A DNA stretch of 39,030 nucleotides from JAITWN01 sp050486285. Its GTDB lineage: Bacteria; Pseudomonadota; Gammaproteobacteria; SZUA-140. The translations under genes were made by a program, and so were the position numbers. The notes under the pieces are model-generated. The model was not told the origin of the DNA. It saw only the letters and a list, made by a program, of their open reading frames with translations, and did no database searches. Every line of letters starts with the position of its first letter. Positions within the stretch are counted from its first letter, which is position 1. Shown here one piece after another: positions 6,414 to 14,584 of this stretch. The stretch lies in assembly GCA_050486285.1 (NCBI GenBank), contig JBJHCZ010000022.1:1-39030 (forward strand), read 5' to 3'.

Positions 6414-7618
6414 GAGGCTGCCTGCTTGCGCGCCGGACGGTGTTTTTCCGCCGGCGGCAGGTCATGCTGCTCGATGGTTTCGGCATAATACTCGGCCAGC
6501 CGGCGCGCGCAGTGCTCATTGGACCAGGACTGCGCGTATTCGCGGGCGCGCGCCTGTTGCTCGCGGCGCGCGCGGCGGTCATTGAGCAGGCGCAGGACCT
6601 TCTCGCTGAAATCCTCGTGGTCGCGATCGGCCGCGACCAGCGCGCCCATGCCGTCGCGCAGAACGTCGCGCGTGCCCATCAGCGCATGGGCGACCACCGG
6701 CAGACCCATCGCCATCGCCTCGAGCAGCACCAGCCCCTGGGTCTCGGTCCGCGACGAGAACACGAACACGTCGGCGGCGGCATAGCAGTCGAGCAGACCG
6801 CCCTTGCGATCGAGATAGCCGACGAAGAGGACATTGCCGGTGATGCCGAGTCGCGCGGCGAGCGCGCGCAAATGGCGTTCAGCCGGGCCTTCGCCGGTGA
6901 TCACCAGCAGGATGTCGGGTATCCGCTTCCTGATCCTCGCGGTGACCTCGAGCAGGAAGTCGATGTTCTTCTCGAAGGCGACGCGCCCGGTAAACAGCAG
7001 CATCGGGCGCGCCGGATCGACGCCGATGCGATCGCGAAACCGGCGGCCGTCGCCGCTGCTGAACAGGCGGAGGTCGATTCCGGTCGGGATTACGCGCATC
7101 GGCGTCGTGACCCCGTATCCGGCCAGCTTTTCCTGCATCGCCCGCGACGGCGCGACCAGCGCGTTGACCGCGTTGCCCTGCGAGGCCGAGATACCGCGCG
7201 CCAGCGAACGCAGCAGCGCCCTCGGCCGCAGCGGGATATAGCAGTCGAGGTATTCCTCGAAATAGGTGTGATAGGTCGCCAGCGCCGGCAGGCCCAGCAG
7301 TCGCGCGAGCCGGAGCCCGGCATAATGGGCGACGAACGGCGTCTGGATATGCACGATATCGTAATTCCGCGTGCGCAATTCGCCGGCGAGCGCGACCAGC
7401 GGTCGGTAGTGCATCATCCGGTCCTCCGGATCGCGCCAGACGCCGCGCGACGGCATGCGCCATATCCAGTGTTCCGGCGGGTGACCGGCGGGGTAGGCGG
7501 GCGCGATCAGCGTGACCTCGTGACCGAGTTCGAGCAGGGAGTCGCGATAGGTCGAGATCGAGGTCGAGACGCCGTTGACGCGCGGGAAGTAGACGTCGGA
7601 GATCATCAATATCCGCAT
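6410..7618 (-). CDS. Family-4 glycosyltransferase (GT-B fold), first gene of pair
   Basis: About 402 residues from the ATG at 7618 (MRILMISDVYFPRVNGVSTS), which fits the family better than the in-frame start at 7735. The donor-binding half has LLFTGRVAFEKNIDFLLEV, VITGEGPAERHLRAL and SSRTETQGLVLLEAMAMGLP. It is paralogous to the next gene and the same length, so the two probably add successive sugars or arose by duplication. The C-terminal tail is basic (EKHRPARKQAAS), as in peripheral membrane enzymes. The sequence upstream is shared with divergent dgkA. Confidence 0.85.
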   Translation of the reverse strand: MRILMISDVYFPRVNGVSTSISTYRDSLLELGHEVTLIAPAYPAGHPPEHWIWRMPSRGVWRDPEDRMMHYRPLVALAGELRTRNYDIVHIQTPFVAHYAGLRLARLLGLPALATYHTYFEEYLDCYIPLRPRALLRSLARGISASQGNAVNALVAPSRAMQEKLAGYGVTTPMRVIPTGIDLRLFSSGDGRRFRDRIGVDPARPMLLFTGRVAFEKNIDFLLEVTARIRKRIPDILLVITGEGPAERHLRALAARLGITGNVLFVGYLDRKGGLLDCYAAADVFVFSSRTETQGLVLLEAMAMGLPVVAHALMGTRDVLRDGMGALVAADRDHEDFSEKVLRLLNDRRARREQQARAREYAQSWSNEHCARRLAEYYAETIEQHDLPPAEKHRPARKQAAS

Positions 7619-7728
7619 GGATCGCCAGAATAGAACAGTTCGGTTAAGCTTTGATGACGCCATGACAGTCATCGAATCGTCATTTCTGCGTGCGATATAT
7701 GCGCGCACGACGAAGACAGGGGACTGCA

Positions 7729-8091
7729 ATGGCAAAACCCGGCCATACCGGCATCCGGCGCATAATTCATGCCGCCGGCTATTCGATCAGCGGCCTGCGC
7801 GCCGCATGGCGCAACGAATCGGCGTTCCGGCAGGAGCTGCTGCTGCTCGCGGTCGGAGCGCCGCTCGGGTGGTGGCTCGGTGGCGATGGCGTGGAGCGGG
7901 CGCTCCTGATCGGCAGCCTGGTGCTCGTGCTCGTCGTCGAACTGCTCAACTCCGCGGTCGAGGCGGCGATCGACCGTATCGGCGACGGCGACCATCTGCT
8001 GTCCGCGCGGGCCAAGGACATGGGATCGGCGGCGGTGCTGCTGTCCCTGTTCCTCGCCGCGCTGGTATGGGGCTCCGTGCTGTTCGGCTGA
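7729..8091 (+). CDS. dgkA: Diacylglycerol kinase
   Basis: 120 residues (E. coli DgkA has 121). It is a three-helix inner-membrane enzyme that phosphorylates diacylglycerol to phosphatidic acid. The signature ELLNSAVEAAIDRIGDGDH holds the catalytic Glu and the metal-binding residues; the conserved N-terminal Glu is in AWRNESAFRQE. The ATG at 7729 follows AGGGGA; the longer frame from 7690 lacks such a site. It is divergent from the glycosyltransferase pair and first in a run of closely spaced plus-strand genes. Confidence 0.93.
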   Translation: MAKPGHTGIRRIIHAAGYSISGLRAAWRNESAFRQELLLLAVGAPLGWWLGGDGVERALLIGSLVLVLVVELLNSAVEAAIDRIGDGDHLLSARAKDMGSAAVLLSLFLAALVWGSVLFG

Positions 8092-8116
8092 CGGCAAACT
8101 CTGCTAGATTTCCGCC

Positions 8117-8869
8117 ATGCGGATGGCGGGCGCGAACGGGATACGCTGGCTGGCGCCGGACTGGCCGGCGCCGGCGAATGTGCATGCGCTGACGACCCTG
8201 CGTGACGGCGGCGTCAGCCGCGCCCCTTATGACTCCCTGAATCTCGCCACCCATGTCGGCGACGACCCCGCGGCCGTCGCTGAAAACCGCGCGCACCTCG
8301 CCCGCGCGGCCGGACTGCCGGCGGATCCCTGCTGGCTCGAACAGGTCCACGGTATCGAAACCGTCGATGCGGCCGACTGGCAGGCGGGCATTGAGGCCGA
8401 TGCGATCATCGCGCGGCGGCCGCGACAGGTCTGCGTGGTGCTGACCGCCGACTGCCTGCCATTGCTGCTCTGCGATGACCGCGGCGCGCGCGTTGCAGCG
8501 GTGCACGTCGGCTGGCGCGGACTTGCCGGCGGCGTCATCGAATCCGCGCTGCGCGCGCTGGCCGTCGAACCGGCGCGGCTCATGGCCTGGTTCGGGCCCG
8601 CGATCGGCCAGGATGCCTTCGAGGTCGGCGGGGAGGTCCGCGAGGCCTTCATCGAGGCCGATCCGGCCGCGGCGGCACGGTTCCGGCCGGGGCGGCCGGG
8701 ACACTGGCACGCCGACCTCTACGGCCTGGCGCGACGGCGGTTGAATGCGGCCGGCGTCGAGCGGATCCATGGCGGCGGCGAATGCACGGTCACGCAGCCG
8801 GGACGCTATTATTCCTTCCGTCGGGACGGGGTCACCGGACGCATGGCGAGCCTGATCTGGTCGGTGTAG
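8117..8869 (+). CDS. pgeF: Peptidoglycan editing factor PgeF (multicopper polyphenol oxidase-like)
   Basis: 250 residues, cytoplasmic. It carries the metal ligands of the YfiH/PgeF family: His78 (LEQVHG), Cys113 (LTADCLP) and His130 (AVHVGWRGL). In E. coli this protein limits incorporation of non-canonical amino acids such as L-Ser into peptidoglycan precursors; older annotations call it a laccase. It lies 25 bases after dgkA and is probably co-transcribed. In many proteobacteria it follows rluD, which is not the case here. Confidence 0.9.
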   Translation: MRMAGANGIRWLAPDWPAPANVHALTTLRDGGVSRAPYDSLNLATHVGDDPAAVAENRAHLARAAGLPADPCWLEQVHGIETVDAADWQAGIEADAIIARRPRQVCVVLTADCLPLLLCDDRGARVAAVHVGWRGLAGGVIESALRALAVEPARLMAWFGPAIGQDAFEVGGEVREAFIEADPAAAARFRPGRPGHWHADLYGLARRRLNAAGVERIHGGGECTVTQPGRYYSFRRDGVTGRMASLIWSV

Positions 8870-8906
8870 AATAAGGCCCTTTGCCTGTCCGGAATCCTCT
8901 GAACCG

Positions 8907-9671
8907 ATGTCTTCGCGACCGACCCTGTTCCCGTTGCTGCGCGCCACGCTGCTGCTCGCACTCCTGCCCCTGCTCGCCGCCTGTGAGAACCCGATCGTCG
9001 GCGCGGTCAACAGCGGCGACGCCGCGGCCGTCGAGGATCTGCTCGCGCAGGGCCGCGACGTCAATACCCGGAACCGCGCCGACGATCCGCTGCTCGCGGT
9101 CGCGGTCAGACGCGGTCATCTCGGCGTCGCGCGCGTACTGCTCGATCACGACGCCGACGTCAACGCCAAGGGCGGCATCGGGGTCTCGCCGCTGATGTTC
9201 GCGGTCGCCGGCGAGCACTATGAGCTGGCTCGGGAACTGGTCGCGCGCGGCGCGGACGTCCACGATACCGACAGCTACGGCAACGGCGTGCTGATCATCC
9301 AGCCGGTCACCGACAACGTCAGGATCATCCGCCTGATGATCGATCATGGCGCCGACGTCAATGCCGCGAACGAGAACGGCCTGACGCCGCTGATGGTCGC
9401 CGCCTATCTCGGTCATGACGGTATCGCCGAACTTTTGCTCGGGCATGGGGCCGAGGTCAATACGCAGGCGAAGGACGGCCATACGGCGCTGATGCGGGCC
9501 GCGCGCCAGGGACATGTGCCGATGATGAAGCTGCTGGTCGCGCATGGCGCCGACCCGGACCTCAGGAACGAGGACGACGAGGGTGCGCTGACCTGGGCGG
9601 TCAAGCGCAAGCAGGCCGAAGCCGTCGAATATCTCCGCGAACTCGCGCAGGCCCGGGCCGGCGGCGACTGA
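8907..9671 (+). CDS. Ankyrin-repeat lipoprotein
   Basis: 254 residues. A signal peptide with lipobox LLAAC (Cys26) predicts a lipid-anchored periplasmic protein. From about residue 30 on there are roughly six ankyrin repeats, with hallmark pieces such as GHLGVARVLLDHDADVNAKG, GLTPLMVAAYLGHDGIAELL and HTALMRAARQGHVPMMKLLV. Ankyrin repeats bind other proteins; no enzymatic domain is present. It is spaced 37 bases from pgeF and 9 from the ZIP transporter gene, suggesting an operon. Asp follows the Cys in some lipoproteins kept in the inner membrane; here the next residue is Glu, so sorting is uncertain. Confidence 0.82.
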   Translation: MSSRPTLFPLLRATLLLALLPLLAACENPIVGAVNSGDAAAVEDLLAQGRDVNTRNRADDPLLAVAVRRGHLGVARVLLDHDADVNAKGGIGVSPLMFAVAGEHYELARELVARGADVHDTDSYGNGVLIIQPVTDNVRIIRLMIDHGADVNAANENGLTPLMVAAYLGHDGIAELLLGHGAEVNTQAKDGHTALMRAARQGHVPMMKLLVAHGADPDLRNEDDEGALTWAVKRKQAEAVEYLRELAQARAGGD

Positions 9672-9680
9672 GGCAACGCG

Positions 9681-10460
9681 ATGACATTGTTACTGATCAT
9701 CGTGTTCTGCCTGGTCGGCGGCGTGCTGAGCGTCGTCGCCGCCGGCTCCTTCCTGCTCGCGCCGGAGCCGTGGAGAGATCGCATCCTCCCGCACCTGGTC
9801 AGCTTCGCGGTCGGCGCGCTGCTCGGCGCCGCGTTCCTCGCGCTGCTGCCGCACGCGATCCTCGATCCTTCGATTGAAGACGTGCATCACATCGGCTATG
9901 CGGTGCTGGCCGGCCTGCTCGGCTTCTTCGTGCTCGAGAAGACCATCCTGTGGCGGCACTGTCATTCCTTCGAGTGCGAGGCGCACACGCCCGAGCACAT
10001 GCCGCACGAGCCGCCGGTGGCCGGCAACCTGATCCTGCTTGGCGACAGCCTGCACAATTTCGTCGACGGCATCCTGATCGCGGCCGCATTCCTGACCGAC
10101 ATCCACCTCGGCATCGTCACCGCGATCGCGGTCGCGATGCACGAGATCCCGCAGGAGGTCGGCGACTTCGCGGTACTGCTCGAAAGCGGTTTCAGCCGGC
10201 AGAAGGCCTTCGTCTATAATCTGCTGGCGAGCACGACGACCGTGCTGGGCGGCGTGCTCGCGTATTTCCTGCTGTCGGAGATCACCCATGTCGTACCGTA
10301 TGTGCTGGCGATCGCCGCGGCGAGTTTCATCTACATCGCGGTCGCCGACCTGATCCCCGGGCTGCACAAGCGCCTGCAGCCCATGGCCACCTTCCAGCAG
10401 CTGGCGCTGATCGTTGCGGGCGTGGTGGTGATACATCTGGCCCACGCCACCCTGCACTAG
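9681..10460 (+). CDS. ZIP-family divalent metal transporter
   Basis: 259 residues with about eight membrane helices. Helix 4 carries GDSLHNFVDGILIAAAF and helix 5 AVAMHEIPQEVGDFAVLL, the paired metal-binding motifs of ZIP proteins (H-N-x-x-D-G and H-E-x-P-x-E). A His-rich loop (RHCHSFECEAHTPEHMPHE) lies before helix 4, a typical metal-sensing or metal-loading loop. It most likely brings in Zn2+ or a similar ion, though some members export. It begins 9 bases after the ankyrin gene. Confidence 0.88.
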   Translation: MTLLLIIVFCLVGGVLSVVAAGSFLLAPEPWRDRILPHLVSFAVGALLGAAFLALLPHAILDPSIEDVHHIGYAVLAGLLGFFVLEKTILWRHCHSFECEAHTPEHMPHEPPVAGNLILLGDSLHNFVDGILIAAAFLTDIHLGIVTAIAVAMHEIPQEVGDFAVLLESGFSRQKAFVYNLLASTTTVLGGVLAYFLLSEITHVVPYVLAIAAASFIYIAVADLIPGLHKRLQPMATFQQLALIVAGVVVIHLAHATLH

Positions 10461-10469
10461 GGAGGGCTT

Positions 10470-10991
10470 ATGGACAAATGGTACATGTTGACCGTGGTCG
10501 GCGCCGACCGTCCCGGCATCGTCGCCCATGTCACGCACGCGCTGCACGACGGCGGCTGCAATCTCGGCGAGGCCGCGATGATGCGGCTCGGCGGCAACTT
10601 CTCGATCATGCTGATGGTGAGTTCTCCCGGCAGCGCGAAGGCGCTGGCCGCGCTGCTCGAGCCGGTGACCGAATCGCTCGGGCTCAGGCAGCACGTCGAT
10701 CCCATCGACGCACGCCTGCATCGCCACGTCGAACCCGACGTGCATATCACCGTCAGCGGCGCCGATCGGGCCGGCATTGTCGCGCAGGCGACCGGCGCGC
10801 TGGCCGAGGCCGGGCTCGACATCCTCACCCTCGATTCCGACGTCGCCGGCAGCGAGCAGCATCCGATCTATGTCATGCAGATCGAGGGCCGCGCGCGCGA
10901 GGGCATTCCGTCACTGGAGTCGGCGGTCGAGATCATTCGCAAGCAGGGCATCGACGTGACGCTGACGCCGATCGAGACCGTCATCGCCTGA
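10470..10991 (+). CDS. GcvR-like protein with two ACT domains
   Basis: 173 residues made of two ACT domains: residues 4-80 (YMLTVVGADRPGIVAHVTHAL) and 91-170 (HITVSGADRAGIVAQATGAL). This is the layout of GcvR, which in E. coli binds glycine and controls GcvA, the activator of the glycine cleavage operon. No gcvA or gcvTHP genes lie nearby, so the partner is unknown. GGGAGGG precedes the ATG; it is 9 bases after the ZIP gene and 7 bases before def. Glycine is also the substrate of the betaine pathway encoded further right, but a link is speculative. Confidence 0.83.
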   Translation: MDKWYMLTVVGADRPGIVAHVTHALHDGGCNLGEAAMMRLGGNFSIMLMVSSPGSAKALAALLEPVTESLGLRQHVDPIDARLHRHVEPDVHITVSGADRAGIVAQATGALAEAGLDILTLDSDVAGSEQHPIYVMQIEGRAREGIPSLESAVEIIRKQGIDVTLTPIETVIA

Positions 10992-10998
10992 CGTCGCG

Positions 10999-11496
10999 AT
11001 GCCGGTGCGGGAACTCCTGGTCTATCCCGACCCTCGCCTCAGGCGCGTGGCCGTCGAAGTCGAGTGCTTCGATGCTGAATTGCGCGCCTTCATCGCGGAT
11101 CTCGAGGAGACGATGCGCGCCGGCCCCGCCGCGGTCGGCATCGCCGCGACCCAGGTCGGCGAGCTTCGTCGCATCGTCATCGTCGATGTCTCCGGGCGTG
11201 CCGGCGTCTCCGGCCATGGCCGGCTCGTGCTGGTGAATCCGCGCATCGTCGCCCGCGACGGTGAGATCGTCGGGCGGGAAGGCTGCCTGTCCGTACCGGA
11301 CTACACCGGCAACGTCGCGCGCGCGGAACGCATCACGCTGGAATCGCGCGATGAAACGGGCGCGCCTCGCCGTCATGACATGGAAGGTTTCGAGGCACGC
11401 GTCGCGCAACATGAACTCGACCACCTCGACGGACTGCTGTTCACCGACCGCGTCGTCAGTCGTCGCGACCTGTTCAGGCGCAAGGTCTATCGCTGA
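10999..11496 (+). CDS. def: Peptide deformylase
   Basis: 165 residues. It removes the formyl group from the N-terminal methionine of new proteins at the ribosome exit. All three motifs are present: VGIAATQVG (residues 46-54), EGCLSVP with metal ligand Cys96, and QHELDHLDG with His138, His142 and catalytic Glu139. It is not next to fmt, as the housekeeping def usually is, so it could be a second copy. It closes the dgkA-to-def gene run and has no strong ribosome site of its own. Confidence 0.93.
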   Translation: MPVRELLVYPDPRLRRVAVEVECFDAELRAFIADLEETMRAGPAAVGIAATQVGELRRIVIVDVSGRAGVSGHGRLVLVNPRIVARDGEIVGREGCLSVPDYTGNVARAERITLESRDETGAPRRHDMEGFEARVAQHELDHLDGLLFTDRVVSRRDLFRRKVYR

Positions 11497-11520
11497 CAAG
11501 GGGCCTGCCCCGCGGGCCAT

Positions 11521-11535
11521 GTAAGATTGTGTAAA
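11521..11535 (+). promoter_or_regulatory. CpxR-box-like sequence upstream of cpxR
   Basis: GTAAG-ATTGT-GTAAA matches the E. coli CpxR consensus GTAAA-N5-GTAAA at 9 of 10 fixed positions with exact spacing. It is 30 bases upstream of a perfect -10 TATAAT (11565-11570), a position suited to autoactivation. Confidence 0.55.
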
Positions 11536-11564
11536 AGGCCGACCGGACGCGCGGGCGGCGACGA

Positions 11565-11570
11565 TATAAT
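11565..11570 (+). promoter_or_regulatory. Perfect -10 element of the cpxRA promoter
   Basis: TATAAT in a GC-rich stretch, with no good -35 at the usual distance (11542-11547 is ACCGGA). A weak -35 plus an upstream CpxR-box-like sequence suggests an activator-dependent promoter. The predicted transcription start near 11577 leaves a leader of about 23 bases. Confidence 0.5.
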
Positions 11571-11599
11571 CGTGACATGCCCGTAGAGAACCGACGCCG

Positions 11600-12292
11600 A
11601 TGACGCGATTGCTGCTGGCCGACGACGACGAGGAACTGTGCGAGATGCTCGGCGACTATCTCGCCGGCGAGGGCATCGAGGTCGAGGTCGTTCATGACGG
11701 CGATGCGGCGCTGACCCGCGCGCTGGCTGGAGAGCACGAAATCGTCGTGCTCGACGTGATGATGCCGAAACGCAACGGTTTCGACGTGCTGCGCGAGCTG
11801 CGGCGCAAGTCGCTGATGCCGGTACTGATGCTGACCGCGCGCGGCGGCGACGTCGACAGCATCGTCGGACTCGAACTCGGCGCCGATGATTATCTTCCCA
11901 AGCCCTGTAACCCGCGCGTGCTGGTCGCCCGCGTGCGCGCGGTACTGCGTCGCGCCGCCGCCGACGCGCAGGCGGAAGGCAGCGATGCGCCGAGCGTCGG
12001 TGACATCGAGCTGCAGCCGGGGGCGCGCCGCGTGCTGCAGAACGGCGCGCCGGTTGCGCTGACCAGCACCGAGTACAGCGTGCTCGCGGTCCTGCTGGAC
12101 TCGGCCGGCGAGGTCGTCTCCAAGGAATCGCTGTCGGAGCGCGCGCTCGGACGCAAGCTGACCCGTTACGATCGCAGCCTCGACATGCACATCAGCAATC
12201 TGCGGCGCAAGCTCGGCGCCCTGCCGGGCGGCGAAGAGCGCATCCAGACCGTGCGCGGGGTCGGTTATCTCTATGTGCGCGAGGATCGCTGA
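11600..12292 (+). CDS. cpxR: CpxR-like OmpR-family response regulator
   Basis: 230 residues. The receiver domain (1-115) has the acidic pocket ADDDEE, phospho-acceptor Asp52 (IVVLDVMMP) and Lys101 (ADDYLPKP). The winged-helix domain (135-230) has LTRYDRSLDMHISNLRRKLG, the recognition helix characteristic of CpxR orthologues. CpxR controls envelope-stress genes. Its stop is followed after 2 bases by the GTG start of the kinase gene. No cpxP gene is found in the window. Confidence 0.87.
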   Translation: MTRLLLADDDEELCEMLGDYLAGEGIEVEVVHDGDAALTRALAGEHEIVVLDVMMPKRNGFDVLRELRRKSLMPVLMLTARGGDVDSIVGLELGADDYLPKPCNPRVLVARVRAVLRRAAADAQAEGSDAPSVGDIELQPGARRVLQNGAPVALTSTEYSVLAVLLDSAGEVVSKESLSERALGRKLTRYDRSLDMHISNLRRKLGALPGGEERIQTVRGVGYLYVREDR

Positions 12293-12294
12293 GG

Positions 12295-13650
12295 GTGTTC
12301 GGCCTGTTCGGCAAGATCTTCCTCGCGTTCTGGCTGACGATGATCACGCTCGGCGCGGTCATCGCGCTGACCACCGCGCAACTCGGCGGCGAGAAGATCC
12401 CGCCCCTGATCGAGCGCGCCCAGAACCAGTTCGCCGAGGACGCCGCGCAGGCGGAGCAGGTGTTGCGCGCGCGCGGACTCGACGGCCTGCGGGCCTGGCT
12501 CGAACATCGCGAGCATACCCGCGCAATGCGCGTGTTCGTGTTCGATGCCTCCGGGGAGGAGGCGCTCGGCCAGACGCCGCCCGGCTTTCTTCAGCGCTTC
12601 GCGAGGATGCCGCCCGATGAGGGCCTTCGCGGCGAGGGCTCGCGCGAGCGCCGCGGCCTGATCGTGCATTCGGTGACGGTGCCCGGCGAGGGCTTCTACC
12701 GGCTGGTCCTGGTGTTCAGGCCGCCGCATCCGGTCTGGCACCTGTTTACGTTTCAGGGGCTGCTGGCCGCGCTGGTGCTGAGCGCAGTGGTCTGCCTCGC
12801 GCTCGCGCGCACGATGACCGCGCCGGTGCGACGTCTGCGCGCCGCGACCCAGGGGCTCGCCGGCGGCAATCTCGACATCCGTCTCGGCGAGGTCTTCGGC
12901 CGCCGGCGCGACGAGCTCGGCGGGCTCGGCCGCGACTTCGACCGCATGGCGGAACGACTGCAGGGCCTGATCGAGGATCAGCAGCGCCTGCTGCGCGATG
13001 TCTCGCACGAGCTGCGCTCGCCGCTCGCGCGCCTGCAGGCGGCGCTCGGGCTCGCGCGCCAGCGCAGCGGCGGCGGCATCGACCAGGAACTCGATCGCAT
13101 CGAGCGCGAGGCCGAACGGCTCAACGAACTGATCGGCCAGGTGCTGTCATTGACCCGGCTCGGCGGGGAGGGGGGTGAAATGCCGCGCGAACCCGTCGAT
13201 CTCGCGGCGCTGATCCGGGCGGTCGCCGATGACGCCGGTTTCGAGGCCGGTCCGCGCAAACGCGTGGTCATCACGCGCAGCGAGCCGGCCACCGTCTATG
13301 GAAATCCCGAACTGTTGCACAGCGCCGTCGAGAATGTCGTCCGCAACGCCGTGCGCCATACCGCGGAGGGCGCCGAGGTCGGGATTTCGCTGGTCGCCGA
13401 TGCCGCTGCCGGCGAGGCCGCGGTCACGGTGCGCGACCACGGATCCGGTGTCGATGAGGCCCTGCTCGAGAAGATCTTCGATCCGTTCTTCCGCGCCAGC
13501 GAGGCGCGCGAGCGCGCCAGCGGCGGGCACGGCCTCGGTCTGGCGATCGCCCGCCGCGCGATAGAGCGGCACCGCGGACGCATCGCCGCCGGCAATGCCG
13601 CGGGCGGCGGCCTCGAGGTCACGATACGCCTGCCGCTCGGGACCGGCTGA
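12295..13650 (+). CDS. cpxA: CpxA-like sensor histidine kinase
   Basis: 451 residues, GTG start 2 bases after cpxR. Layout: first membrane helix 5-27, periplasmic sensor about 30-150, second helix about 152-171, HAMP about 172-225, then the H-box DVSHELRSPLARL with phospho-acceptor His238. The ATP-binding domain has the N-box ENVVRNAVRHT, the G1 box VRDHGSGVD, the F-box FDPFFRASEARE and the G2 box GGHGLGLAIARR. The H-box sequence and pairing with a CpxR-type regulator support the CpxA assignment. The periplasmic domain is too divergent to predict its signal. Confidence 0.87.
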   Translation: MFGLFGKIFLAFWLTMITLGAVIALTTAQLGGEKIPPLIERAQNQFAEDAAQAEQVLRARGLDGLRAWLEHREHTRAMRVFVFDASGEEALGQTPPGFLQRFARMPPDEGLRGEGSRERRGLIVHSVTVPGEGFYRLVLVFRPPHPVWHLFTFQGLLAALVLSAVVCLALARTMTAPVRRLRAATQGLAGGNLDIRLGEVFGRRRDELGGLGRDFDRMAERLQGLIEDQQRLLRDVSHELRSPLARLQAALGLARQRSGGGIDQELDRIEREAERLNELIGQVLSLTRLGGEGGEMPREPVDLAALIRAVADDAGFEAGPRKRVVITRSEPATVYGNPELLHSAVENVVRNAVRHTAEGAEVGISLVADAAAGEAAVTVRDHGSGVDEALLEKIFDPFFRASEARERASGGHGLGLAIARRAIERHRGRIAAGNAAGGGLEVTIRLPLGTG

Positions 13651-13655
13651 CGCCC

Positions 13656-13904
13656 ATGGATACCCTGCTGAACCTGTTGATGGCCGTGTTCTTCCTGTGG
13701 GTCGGCGTCGCCTGCCTGCACCGGGCTCGCGACGTCGCGCGCTTCGTCGTCGCGTTCTTCGCGCGCGCCAGCGGCAACCCCGAGCTGCTCGATGCCTGGA
13801 GTCAAAGCGGCGGACTGGTCTTCCTCGTGCGCGTGTTCGGCGTGATGTCGCTGATCAATTTCGTGTTGCAGCTCTATCTGCTGAGCGCGCCCGCCGTGAA
13901 CTGA
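13656..13904 (+). CDS. Small hydrophobic protein of unknown function
   Basis: 82 residues with one membrane helix near residues 5-22 and another near 55-76, joined by a basic/amphipathic stretch (RARDVARFVVAFFARASGNP). It starts 5 bases after the kinase stop and before a strong terminator, so it is the last gene of the cpxRA transcript. I do not recognise a family. Position suggests an accessory of the envelope-stress response, possibly a kinase-associated membrane peptide, but that rests on location only. Confidence 0.6.
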   Translation: MDTLLNLLMAVFFLWVGVACLHRARDVARFVVAFFARASGNPELLDAWSQSGGLVFLVRVFGVMSLINFVLQLYLLSAPAVN

Positions 13905-13933
13905 GCCGGATTTTCCGGCCCGAGGGATGAGGC

Positions 13934-13971
13934 GCCTCCGTGACCGGCCCGGTTGGGCCGGTCACGGAGGC
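13934..13971. terminator. Bidirectional terminator-like hairpin
   Basis: GCCTCCGTGACCGGCCC, GGTT, GGGCCGGTCACGGAGGC: a perfect 17-bp stem with a 4-base loop between two convergent genes (small membrane protein and GlcG-like gene). No clear U-run, but its strength and place fit termination in both directions. Confidence 0.7.
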
Positions 13972-13991
13972 ATCCTCCTGCCGGTGGCGAC

Positions 13992-14513
13992 TCAGACCGC
14001 TCCGATCTTCTTCAACCCTGCTTCGGCGCAGATCGCGTCGAGGTGACCGCCCGGCGCGCCGCCGACGCCGATGCCGCCGACCCGCTGGCCGTCGATGACG
14101 ATCGGCAGTCCGCCGCCGAGGATCACCATGCGCGGATCCATGTCGCGCAAGCCCGCGATCGCCGCGTTGTCGGCGATCGAGCGCGCGATGTCCGCTGTCG
14201 GACGGCCCATGCTGGCCGAGGTGAAGGCCTTGCCTTCGCTGCTGCCGACGGTATGGGGTCCGGCGTTCGGGTCGCGGATCAGCGTCAACAGCGTGCCTGA
14301 ACGGTCCACGACCGCAACGCTGACGCTGTAGCCGTCGGCGCGGCATTGCTCCCAGGCCGCGCCGGCGGCCTCGAGCGCGAGTTCCTGCGGCAGATAGGCG
14401 GCCTGCGGCAGGCGGGGTTCGGCGGCGGCCGCGGCCTGGGCGCCGGCGGCCAGCGCGAGGCCGCCGACGCCGGCGATCAGCCGGCGCATCGTAGTCAGTG
14501 CGTTCATGTTCAT
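13992..14513 (-). CDS. Secreted GlcG/HbpS-family protein
   Basis: 173 residues with a signal peptide (RRLIAGVGGLALAAGAQAAA). The mature part is the GlcG/HbpS fold (DUF336): VSVAVVDRSGTLLTLIRD, GKAFTSASMGRPTADIARSI and GGGLPIVIDGQRVGGIGVGG. Family members bind haem or small ligands in some bacteria, and the fold is also found beside glycolate genes. The GGSPGGHLD-like C-terminus (GGAPGGHLDAICAEAGL) is typical. Met codons 1 and 3 are both possible starts. A LysR regulator is transcribed divergently and probably controls it. Confidence 0.85.
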   Translation of the reverse strand: MNMNALTTMRRLIAGVGGLALAAGAQAAAAAEPRLPQAAYLPQELALEAAGAAWEQCRADGYSVSVAVVDRSGTLLTLIRDPNAGPHTVGSSEGKAFTSASMGRPTADIARSIADNAAIAGLRDMDPRMVILGGGLPIVIDGQRVGGIGVGGAPGGHLDAICAEAGLKKIGAV

Positions 14514-14571
14514 GTCTGTGCTCCTGTGATTGCGTGTGCCGTCAAAACATGGACTACGATAGGGGCGCGTG

Positions 14572-14577
14572 TATAAT
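14572..14577 (+). promoter_or_regulatory. -10 element of the lysR-type gene
   Basis: A perfect TATAAT in the 70-100 base divergent gap, with no convincing -35. Transcription would begin around 14584, nearly at the first candidate ATG (14585). Confidence 0.4.
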
Positions 14578-14584
14578 TTGTAAA

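Noticed and set aside
6440..7633. 397-codon plus-strand frame opposite the first glycosyltransferase
   Set aside because: No recognisable domain, low-complexity His/Arg/Asp/Gln composition, and the opposite strand has an unmistakable GT4 enzyme.
9690..10862. 390-codon minus-strand frame opposite the ZIP and GcvR-like genes
   Set aside because: Spans two real genes, with no domain; a GC-driven open frame.
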